Below are positions 42,355 to 49,552 of a stretch of DNA of 64,000 bases, one piece after another. The position numbers and the translations under genes were made by a program. Below the pieces are notes generated by a model. That model made no database searches. It saw only the letters and a program-made list of their open reading frames with translations, and was not told the origin of the DNA. This stretch comes from CBDBJQ01 sp965206405 (lineage in GTDB: Bacteria > Pseudomonadota > Alphaproteobacteria > UBA8366): assembly GCA_965206405.1 (NCBI GenBank), contig CBDBJQ010000006.1, positions 124,001 through 188,000 on the forward strand, read 5' to 3'. Numbering within the stretch: the first letter of the stretch is position 1; each line of letters begins with the position of its first letter.

Positions 42355-42888
42355 GTGAACGATCTCGTGAACGACCTAGCTAGAAAAAGCAGCTACAACT
42401 TTGAGGAGCTTCTCGAATGCGCCCACGGGCGCCTGTTCGGGGACGGCAACGCGCAACTGCCGCTACCGCCGTTCCTGATGTTCGACCGCATCATCGAGAT
42501 CGCCGCCGAGGGCGGTCTGTACGGCAAGGGTAAGATCACCGCGGAAATGGATATCAAGCCAGAACTGTGGTTCTTTAAATGCCACTTCGAGAACGACCCG
42601 GTCATGCCTGGATGCCTTGGCCTCGACGCGATGTGGCAGATGGTCGGGTTTTTCCTCGGATGGCTCGGCGGGCTGGGCCGCGGCCGGGCGCTCAGCGTCG
42701 GCAAGGTCAAGTTCTCGGGCCAGGTTCTGGATACCGCCAAGAAGCTGACCTACATGGTCGACATCAAGCGTGTCATCCGCGGCCGCCTGACGATGGGCAT
42801 CGCCGAGGGTCGGATGATGATGGACGGGGAAGCTCTATACAAGGCTGACGACATCCGGGTCGGCCTATTCGCACCGTTCGCAAAATAA
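42355..42888 (+). CDS. fabA: 3-hydroxydecanoyl-ACP dehydratase/isomerase
   Basis: The 177-residue enzyme has the FabA hot-dog fold marks LPPFLMFDRIIEIAAEGG, the catalytic histidine in FFKCHFENDPVMPGCLGLDA with the aspartate-bearing helix, and GKVKFSGQVLDTAKKLTYMV. It dehydrates 3-hydroxydecanoyl-ACP and isomerises the product to cis-3-decenoyl-ACP, the branch point of anaerobic unsaturated fatty acid synthesis. Start is GTG 42355; the region before it holds the 12-bp repeat. fabB follows at once, as expected. Confidence 0.96.
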   Translation: MNDLVNDLARKSSYNFEELLECAHGRLFGDGNAQLPLPPFLMFDRIIEIAAEGGLYGKGKITAEMDIKPELWFFKCHFENDPVMPGCLGLDAMWQMVGFFLGWLGGLGRGRALSVGKVKFSGQVLDTAKKLTYMVDIKRVIRGRLTMGIAEGRMMMDGEALYKADDIRVGLFAPFAK

Positions 42889-42919
42889 CTGGACAACGCC
42901 CCATGAATGGAAGGCACCC

Positions 42920-44137
42920 ATGAATCGTGTCGCGGTCACCGGCATCGGCATCGTTTCCTGCATCGGAAACAACAAGGACGAGGTTCTCACCTCGCTGAAG
43001 GATGGCCGCTCGGGCATCGTCGGATGCCCAGAATACGCCAAGCGCGGTTTCCGCAGCCACGTCCACGGCGCCGTAACACTCGATGTCGACGAGGTCATAA
43101 ACCGGCGCGTCCGCCGCTTCATGGGCGACGGCGCCGCCTACAACTATGTCGCCATGCAGGAGGCGATCGAGGATGCCGGCCTCACCGAGGACGAGGTGTC
43201 GCACGAGAGGACCGGATTGGTGGTGGGATCCGGCGGGCCGTCGACCAGCAACCTACTCTGGTCCTGGGATACCCTGCGCGAGAAATCGGCCAAGCGGGTC
43301 GGGCCCTATATGGTGCCGCGCACCATGTCGAGCACCAACTCGGCGACCCTGGCGACCCCCTTCAAGATCAAGGGCGTCAACTATTCGATAACCTCTGCCT
43401 GCGCGACCAGTGCGCACTGCATCGGCAACGGGGTCGAGCTGATTCAGTGGGGCAAGCAGGATATCGTCTTCGCAGGCGGCGGCGAAGAGCTCGACTGGAC
43501 AATGACCCTGCTGTTCGACGCGATGCCGGCTCTTTCCTCGGGATACAACGACGATCCGACGCGGGCGAGCCGCCCCTATGACAAGAACCGCGACGGGTTC
43601 GTTATCGCCGGCGGCGGCGGCACCGTGGTTCTCGAGGAACTCGAGCACGCCAAAGCCCGCGGCGCCAAGATCTACGCGGAAATCGTCGGATACGCCGCCA
43701 CCTCCGACGGCTATGACATGGTCCAACCCTCGTGCGAGGGAGCCGTGCGGTGCATGGAGCTCGCACTGGAGGGCATCAATGACCCCATCTCCTACGTCAA
43801 CACGCACGGCACCAGCACCCCGGTCGGCGATATTCGCGAGCTCGAGGCCCTGAAGAAGGTGTTCGGAGACAACGTCCCCAAGATCAGCTCGACCAAGTCC
43901 CTTACCGGGCATTCCCTTGGGGCAACCGGCGTTCACGAGGCGATCTACAGTCTGCAGATGATGAACAACCGATTCATTGCCGCATCCGCGAATATCGAGG
44001 AGCTTGATCCGGAGGCGGAGGGGATGCCGATCGTGCAAGAACGCGAGGACGATGTTGATCTCGACCTGGTGATGTCGAACAACTTCGGCTTCGGAGGCAC
44101 CAACGCCGCTCTCGTCTTTCGTAAATACGACGCATAG
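42920..44137 (+). CDS. fabB: 3-oxoacyl-ACP synthase I
   Basis: The 405-residue condensing enzyme keeps the Cys-His-His triad: SACATSAHCIGNGVELIQWG, YVNTHGTSTPVGDIRELEAL and SLTGHSLGATGVHEAIYSL, with the closing NNFGFGGTNAALVF. It elongates the cis-3-decenoyl-ACP formed by FabA, so the two neighbouring genes form the unsaturated fatty acid module. AAGG lies a few bases before ATG 42920. Confidence 0.97.
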   Translation: MNRVAVTGIGIVSCIGNNKDEVLTSLKDGRSGIVGCPEYAKRGFRSHVHGAVTLDVDEVINRRVRRFMGDGAAYNYVAMQEAIEDAGLTEDEVSHERTGLVVGSGGPSTSNLLWSWDTLREKSAKRVGPYMVPRTMSSTNSATLATPFKIKGVNYSITSACATSAHCIGNGVELIQWGKQDIVFAGGGEELDWTMTLLFDAMPALSSGYNDDPTRASRPYDKNRDGFVIAGGGGTVVLEELEHAKARGAKIYAEIVGYAATSDGYDMVQPSCEGAVRCMELALEGINDPISYVNTHGTSTPVGDIRELEALKKVFGDNVPKISSTKSLTGHSLGATGVHEAIYSLQMMNNRFIAASANIEELDPEAEGMPIVQEREDDVDLDLVMSNNFGFGGTNAALVFRKYDA

Positions 44138-44157
44138 ATCGGGACTGGAACCCTCGC

Positions 44158-44979
44158 ATGCCTGCCCGCTCTCCCAGGCGTCCGGACCGCGCGCCGCTGC
44201 CCTTGCTGGCCGGCAAGCGCGGGCTGGTGATGGGGGTTGCCAACAACCACTCGATCGCGTGGGGAATCGCCGAGGCGCTGCACCGGCAGGGTGCCGCGCT
44301 CGCCTTCACCTATCAGAACGAAGTTCTTGGCAAACGGCTGTTTCCGCTTGCCGAATCAGTCGGATCCTCACTGGTAGCGCCTTGCGATGTTTCCGATCCG
44401 GACAGTATCGATGCCGCCTTCGATCGCATCGCGGCGGACTGGCCGCAGCTCGACTTTGTCATTCATGCGATCGCGCACTCCCACAAGGAGGAGCTGAAGG
44501 GACGCTACATCGACACCTCGCTGGAAAATTTCCTCTCAACGATGCACGTATCCTGTTATTCCTTCACCTCCGTGGCGCGCCGCGCCGCGCCGATGATGAC
44601 CTCGGGCGGCAACTTGCTCACCTTGACCTACGAGGGCGCACGACGGGTCATGCCGAACTACAATGTCATGGGTGTGGCGAAAGCCGCACTTGAGGCCAGC
44701 GTCCGCTACATGGCCGCCGATCTCGGCGATTCCGGAATCCGCGTCAACGCCATTTCCGCCGGACCAATGCGCACCCTGGCCGGATCGGCCATCGAAAAGG
44801 CCCGTTTCGTCTATAGCTGGCAGGGCACCAACGCGCCGTTGCAACGCAACATCACGTCCGAGGATATCGGCGGAACCGCGGTCTACCTGTTGTCAGATCT
44901 GGCCACAGCGGTGACAGGATCCGTCGTCCATGTCGACGGCGGTTACAACACCGTCGGCATGGCGCGAATCCCCAACTGA
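44158..44979 (+). CDS. fabI: Enoyl-ACP reductase (NADH)
   Basis: The 273-residue short-chain reductase has the FabI cofactor motif GLVMGVANNHSIAWGIAEAL, the loop HAIAHSHKEELKGRY, and the Y-x6-K site in PNYNVMGVAKAALEASVRYM, followed by AISAGPMRTLAGSAI. It performs the last reduction of each fatty acid elongation cycle and would be the target of triclosan-type inhibitors. It closes the fabA-fabB-fabI run (spacing 31 and 20 bp). Confidence 0.96.
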   Translation: MPARSPRRPDRAPLPLLAGKRGLVMGVANNHSIAWGIAEALHRQGAALAFTYQNEVLGKRLFPLAESVGSSLVAPCDVSDPDSIDAAFDRIAADWPQLDFVIHAIAHSHKEELKGRYIDTSLENFLSTMHVSCYSFTSVARRAAPMMTSGGNLLTLTYEGARRVMPNYNVMGVAKAALEASVRYMAADLGDSGIRVNAISAGPMRTLAGSAIEKARFVYSWQGTNAPLQRNITSEDIGGTAVYLLSDLATAVTGSVVHVDGGYNTVGMARIPN

Positions 44980-45073
44980 ACCCGGAAATTGAATACGGGG
45001 CAGGGCGCCCCCGGATCAATCCTGAAAATCAACGCCGGGGTATTGCCTAGGGGCGCTGCCCCGGGTGCTGTCG

Positions 45074-45108
45074 TGCTGTCCTGGGGCGTAACCCCCCAGA
45101 GGGCAGCA
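45074..45108. terminator. Stem-loop between convergent fabI and pnp
   Basis: TGCTG (45074-45078) pairs with CAGCA (45104-45108) and inside it CTGGGG with CCCCAG, giving a stable imperfect hairpin in the convergent gap directly beside the pnp stop codon. There is no clear T-run on either side, so a bidirectional terminator is plausible but unproven. Confidence 0.4.
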
Positions 45109-45109
45109 C

Positions 45110-47635
45110 TCAGTCCAGGAACTGCGGCCGCGGACTACCGTCCCGCCAGCCACGGCCACCCTCACGGTCACGATCGCGGTCTCGGCCGCCGCCATCGCGG
45201 TCTCGGCCGCCGCCATCGCGGTCTCGGCCGCCGCCATCGCGGTCTCGGCCACCACCATCGCGGTCTCGGCCACCACCATCGCGATCCCGGCCACTGGCCT
45301 CGCGGTCACGATCGCGGTCTCGGCCGCCACCATCGCGGTCTCGGCCGCCACCATCGCGACCCCGGCCGCCACCGTCGCGACCCCGGCCACCACCATCGCG
45401 ATCTCGGCCTCGGCCACCACCGTCGCGATCTCGGCCACTGGCCTCGCGGTCACGATCTCGGCCTCGGCCGCCACCGTCGCGACCCCGGCCGCCACCGTCG
45501 CCGTCATCACGGCGCGGACCACGGGAGGGGCGCGGCGCCATTTCGAGCTCCTCGCCGGTTTCCTGGTCGACGGCGCGCATGGAGAGCTTGGTCTTGCCGC
45601 GCTCCATGCCGATCACCTTGACCTTCACGGTGTCGCCTTCCCGGACCACATCCTCGACCGTGCCGACCCGCCCTGCAGCCAACTCGGAGATGTGCACGAG
45701 GCCGTCCTTGCTTCCGAAGAAGTTCACGAAGGCTCCGAAATCCATGATTTTGACGACCTTGCCGTCATAGATAACGCCGATCTCAGGCTCCGCCGTCAGG
45801 CTCTTGATCCAGTCGACCGCCTTCTGGCTGTCCTCCGAGGACACGGCGGCAACGCTAACGGTGCCGTCATCCTCGACATCGACCTTGGCGCCCGTCACCT
45901 CGCAGATTTCGCGGATGACCTTGCCGCCCGGGCCTATGACATCGCGGATCTTGTCCCGCGGAATCGAAATCACAGTCACGCGGGGAGCGTTCTGCGACAC
46001 CGAGTCGCGCGGCGTTTCGATCGCCTTGTCCATCTCGCCAAGGATGTGCATGCGCCCGTCCTTCGCCTGATCGAGAGCAACGCGCATGATCTCCTCGGTA
46101 ATCGAGGTGATCTTGATATCCATCTGCAGTGACGTGATACCAGTCGAGGTCCCGGCGACCTTGAAGTCCATGTCGCCGAGATGATCCTCATCGCCGAGGA
46201 TGTCGGACAGGACGACGAAATCATCGCCTTCCTTGATGAGCCCCATGGCGATACCGGCAACCGGCCGGCTGACGGGAACGCCAGCGTCCATCAGCGATAG
46301 CGAAGCGCCGCAGACCGTCGCCATCGAGGAGGATCCGTTCGACTCGGTGATCTCCGAGACGATCCGCACCGTATAGGGGAAATCCTCCTTGGTTGGCATC
46401 AGCGGCCGCAGAGCCCGCCAGGCGAGACGGCCGTGGCCGATCTCGCGCCGACCCGGCGTACGCAGGAACGAAGCCTCACCGACCGAATAGGGCGGGAAGT
46501 TGTAGTGCAGCATGAAGCTCGAGCGGAACGAACCCTCGAGCGCATCAACAATCTGCTCGTCCTGCCCCGTGCCAAGCGTCGTCACCACGAGCGCCTGGGT
46601 TTCTCCTCGGGTGAAAAGGGCCGAGCCATGAGATCGGGTCAGATTGCCGACCTCGCAGACGATCGGCCGCACCGTGCTGGTGTCGCGCCCGTCGATACGC
46701 ATACGGGTCTCCAGGAGACGCCCCCGGACAACCTTCTTCTCGAGGTTCTTGAATGCCTTGCTGATATCGGAAGGATCGATCCCTTCGCCCTCGAGGTCTG
46801 AAACCAGGCCGCTCTTGATCTCGGCCAAGCTCTCGACCCGCTGCTGTTTCTCCGTCACCTGATAGGCGTTTCCGATCGCATCAGCCGAAGCCGCGACACG
46901 CTTGTCAGCCTCAGCGGCTTCCGGTGCCGCCGGCGCGATATCCCAGCGCGACTTGCCTGCCGTCTCGGCGAGCGCCTCGATGGCCTCGAGCACCGGCTGG
47001 CACTCGCGATGACCAAACATCACCGCGCCGAGCATCGTGTCCTCGTCCAGCTCCTTGGCCTCGGATTCGACCATCAGAACGCCATCGCGTGTCCCGGCGA
47101 TGACAAGGTCGAGGGTTGAAGCGTCCATTTCGCTGAGCTTGGGGTTAAGCACATAAGCGCCATCGATCATGCCGACACGGCAACCAGCGATCGGTCCTTC
47201 GAACGGGATCCCGGAAATCGCCAGGGCAGCAGATGCGCCAACCATCGAGACGATGTCGGGGTCATTCTCGAGATCGTGCGAAAGCACGGTGCAGATGACT
47301 TGCGTTTCGTTGAGAAAACCGTCCGGGAACAGGGGCCGGATAGGCCGGTCGATAAGCCGGGAGGTCAGCGTTTCCTTTTCTGTCGGACGCCCTTCCCGCT
47401 TGAAGAAGCCGCCGGGGATCTTCCCGGCCGCGAAAGTTTTTTCCTGATAGTTGACGGTCAACGGGAAAAAATCCTGCCCGGGCCGCATCGACCTCTGGGC
47501 AACCGCCGTGCACAGCACCTGCGTCTCCCCGTACGACACCAGTACGGCGCCGTCCGCCTGCCGCGCCATGCGGCCGGTCTCCAGAACGAGCGGACGCCCG
47601 TTCCAGATGATTTCTTGCTTTGTTATGTTGAACAT
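45110..47635 (-). CDS. pnp: Polyribonucleotide nucleotidyltransferase with long Arg-Gly-Asp-rich tail
   Basis: The 841-residue PNPase degrades RNA 3' to 5' with phosphate. The two RNase PH domains (LETGRMARQADGAVLVSYGE, FKREGRPTEKETLTSRLIDR; RGETQALVVTTLGTGQDEQ, REIGHGRLAWRAL, VSEITESNGSSSMATVCGAS) are complete, and KH (IPRDKIRDVIGPGGKVIREI) and S1 (GKVVKIMDFGAFVNFFGSKD) domains follow. After the S1 domain the protein should end near residue 700. Instead about 143 residues (45113-45541) consist almost only of G, R and D in GGGRDRD/GGGRGRD units, a disordered tail likely to bind RNA or partners such as RNase E. ATG 47635 is preceded by AAGGAAG. Confidence 0.97.
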   Translation of the reverse strand: MFNITKQEIIWNGRPLVLETGRMARQADGAVLVSYGETQVLCTAVAQRSMRPGQDFFPLTVNYQEKTFAAGKIPGGFFKREGRPTEKETLTSRLIDRPIRPLFPDGFLNETQVICTVLSHDLENDPDIVSMVGASAALAISGIPFEGPIAGCRVGMIDGAYVLNPKLSEMDASTLDLVIAGTRDGVLMVESEAKELDEDTMLGAVMFGHRECQPVLEAIEALAETAGKSRWDIAPAAPEAAEADKRVAASADAIGNAYQVTEKQQRVESLAEIKSGLVSDLEGEGIDPSDISKAFKNLEKKVVRGRLLETRMRIDGRDTSTVRPIVCEVGNLTRSHGSALFTRGETQALVVTTLGTGQDEQIVDALEGSFRSSFMLHYNFPPYSVGEASFLRTPGRREIGHGRLAWRALRPLMPTKEDFPYTVRIVSEITESNGSSSMATVCGASLSLMDAGVPVSRPVAGIAMGLIKEGDDFVVLSDILGDEDHLGDMDFKVAGTSTGITSLQMDIKITSITEEIMRVALDQAKDGRMHILGEMDKAIETPRDSVSQNAPRVTVISIPRDKIRDVIGPGGKVIREICEVTGAKVDVEDDGTVSVAAVSSEDSQKAVDWIKSLTAEPEIGVIYDGKVVKIMDFGAFVNFFGSKDGLVHISELAAGRVGTVEDVVREGDTVKVKVIGMERGKTKLSMRAVDQETGEELEMAPRPSRGPRRDDGDGGGRGRDGGGRGRDRDREASGRDRDGGGRGRDRDGGGRGRDGGGRGRDGGGRDRDGGGRDRDRDREASGRDRDGGGRDRDGGGRDRDGGGRDRDGGGRDRDGGGRDRDRDREGGRGWRDGSPRPQFLD

Positions 47636-47731
47636 TCTTACTTCCTTAGATTTCTGCCTGACCATGCAGGCACAGCCCGACTCTGTGTCGGTGAGATCGC
47701 CTCCGGCATCGGGCCGTTAGACGTTGTCTTC

Positions 47732-47752
47732 GCTCCCGGTCGGTACGGGAGC
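47732..47752 (-). other. Stem-loop in the rpsO-pnp intergenic region
   Basis: GCTCCCG (47732-47738) and CGGGAGC (47746-47752) form a perfect 7-bp stem with a 7-base loop in the 215-bp gap between rpsO and pnp. In enterobacteria this gap carries a partial terminator and an RNase III site that initiates pnp autoregulation; here there is no T-run, so a processing hairpin is the more likely reading. Confidence 0.35.
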
Positions 47753-47850
47753 CACCGGATGTTTAGAAGAGATTTACAGTCAGCGCTCCGGACGGACCGC
47801 ATGCTGCAACAAACGAGACGAGTCGGCGCCGCGCAACGTGCGCCGCCGGC

Positions 47851-48120
47851 TCAACGCCGCAATCCCAGGCGCTTGATGAGTGTGTCATAGCGAGACCGAT
47901 CCTTCCGCCTCAAATAGTCGAGAAGGCGGCGGCGGCGGCCTACCATGACGAGAAGCCCCCTGCGGGTATGAAAATCCTTCTTATGGACCTTCATATGCTC
48001 CGTCAGATTCTGGATTTTTTCCGTCAACACAGCGACCTGAACGTCAGGCGAACCGGTATCGCCCGCATTCGCGGCGAATTCCTTGATCAGTTCGCTTTTC
48101 CTCTCCGTCGTAACCGACAT
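47851..48120 (-). CDS. rpsO: 30S ribosomal protein S15
   Basis: The 89-residue protein reads MSVTTERKSELIKEFA, then DTGSPDVQVAVLTEKIQNLT, HMKVHKKDFHTRRGLLVMVG and RRRRLLDYLRRKD, the invariant S15 sequence pattern; it binds helices 20-22 of 16S rRNA and helps form bridge B4. It lies between truB and pnp, its usual place, 18 bp after truB. Confidence 0.98.
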   Translation of the reverse strand: MSVTTERKSELIKEFAANAGDTGSPDVQVAVLTEKIQNLTEHMKVHKKDFHTRRGLLVMVGRRRRLLDYLRRKDRSRYDTLIKRLGLRR

Positions 48121-48138
48121 CGTTTCCTCCGATGCGTC

Positions 48139-49065
48139 CTAGAGGTTCAGTACACGAACGGGGAATATCTTCCCCGCCTCGTATCGGGCAACGGCGACCG
48201 CCCTCTTGGAACATGTCGCCAACGCGATACCGCCATCCCGAAGATGGGCGATGCGCTCCAGGTCCGCTCTGCGTAACATGGAAATCGCCTGCCCGTTCCG
48301 CAACCGCGCAACTTCTGCTTCCGTCAAGTCCAACGCCGGGATGTCGGCCAGCGCAGCCTCTACAGGAAGCAAATCCGGCAAAGCGGGTGCATCTTGCCCA
48401 ATTTTTCCGGCTTCGTCCAATAAAATCGCATCTTTTTCCGAAAACGACCCGACCCCCAACCGCCGCAAGGCGGTTATATGGCCGCAAGTACCAAGCCGCA
48501 GCGCCATGTCGCGAGCCAGGGAGCGCATGTAGGTCCCTTTCCCGCAGGTGACGCGAAACGCGGCATGGTCGTGATCCGGCATTGCCGCCAGGGCGATATC
48601 CTCGATCCACACCTGCCGCGCCTCGAGCGACACGGTTTCGCCGCGCCGGGCCCGCACATGGGCCCTTTCGCCGTCGATCTTGAGCGCCGAATACACCGGG
48701 GGCACTTGGGCGATCTCGCCCCGAAACTCGGGCAGTATGCCGGCGATATCCTGCTCCGAGGGGCGCCCGTCGGAGGTTTCGGTGGGCGTTCCGTCGCTGT
48801 CCTCGGTGTCCGTAGCGACACCCCAGCGAATGGTGAAACCGTAGGTTTTGCGGCCGTCGAACACGTGGGAAAGCAGTTTCGTTGCCTCGCCGAAGGCGAT
48901 GGGAAGTACGCCCGTCGCCAGCGGGTCGAGCGTACCGCCATGGCCGGCCTTGGCCGCACCGACAGCACGACGCACCGTGTTCAGCGCCGCCGTCGAGGTG
49001 ATCCCGGATGGTTTGTCGAGGATCAGCCAGCCATTGATCGGACGGCCCTTGCGTTTCCTCGCCAT
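48139..49065 (-). CDS. truB: tRNA pseudouridine-55 synthase
   Basis: The 308-residue enzyme has GWLILDKPSGITSTAALNTV, the catalytic aspartate in GHGGTLDPLATGVLPIAFGE, QVPPVYSALKIDGERAHVRA and FRVTCGKGTYMRSLARDMAL, all family-typical. It makes the universal pseudouridine in the T-loop of tRNA. Its position between rbfA and rpsO is standard. Length is within the usual 300-330 residues. Confidence 0.97.
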   Translation of the reverse strand: MARKRKGRPINGWLILDKPSGITSTAALNTVRRAVGAAKAGHGGTLDPLATGVLPIAFGEATKLLSHVFDGRKTYGFTIRWGVATDTEDSDGTPTETSDGRPSEQDIAGILPEFRGEIAQVPPVYSALKIDGERAHVRARRGETVSLEARQVWIEDIALAAMPDHDHAAFRVTCGKGTYMRSLARDMALRLGTCGHITALRRLGVGSFSEKDAILLDEAGKIGQDAPALPDLLPVEAALADIPALDLTEAEVARLRNGQAISMLRRADLERIAHLRDGGIALATCSKRAVAVARYEAGKIFPVRVLNL

Positions 49066-49085
49066 GCAAAACTCCGGCTGCTTCC

Positions 49086-49472
49086 CTAGCCGAGGTCCTG
49101 TTGGACCTTGGGACTGCGAAGAAGCCTGTCCATTTTATCGGCTTGGTCGAACCGGTCATCGTGACGGAATTCGAGCCGGGGCGTGAATTTCATCCGTATA
49201 TTGCGGCCGATTACCCCCTGGAGCAGCGGCCGAGACCGCTCCAGCGCTGCCAGCGTCTCTTCGAGCGCCGCGCCGCCGAGCGGCACGATATAGACCGTTG
49301 CTTGCTTGAGGTCGGGACTCGGCCGCACCTCCGTTATCGTCACCGACATTGCCTGCAGCGCGGGATCGATAATCTCGCCGCGCCCGAGGCTCTCGGCGAG
49401 GATGTGCCGCAACTGCTCGCCAACGCGAAGCTGCCGCAGACCTGGCTCCCTATTCCTTCTCGCCCTGGCCAT
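49086..49472 (-). CDS. rbfA: Ribosome-binding factor A
   Basis: The 128-residue protein has the KH-like fold signature RQLRVGEQLRHILAESLGRG, MSVTITEVRPSPDLKQATVY and RSRPLLQGVIGRNIRMKFTP followed by LEFRHDDRFDQADKMDRLL. It assists late maturation of the 30S subunit at the 5' end of 16S rRNA. ATG 49472 is used; an in-frame ATG 15 bases earlier is also possible. It lies 21 bp from truB and about 80 from infB, within the rimP-to-pnp operon. Confidence 0.93.
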   Translation of the reverse strand: MARARRNREPGLRQLRVGEQLRHILAESLGRGEIIDPALQAMSVTITEVRPSPDLKQATVYIVPLGGAALEETLAALERSRPLLQGVIGRNIRMKFTPRLEFRHDDRFDQADKMDRLLRSPKVQQDLG

Positions 49473-49552
49473 TGATCTGCCGTCCATGCCGTGGCTGTCG
49501 CGCAGCCGCCGGTCGCCAAAACCAGGCCGCAACCGCCGCAGAGCCGCCGACT

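Noticed and set aside
44989..45621. Plus-strand frame rich in G, H, R and L opposite the pnp tail
   Set aside because: It is the antisense reading of the GGGRDRD repeats; the tail is in frame with intact PNPase.
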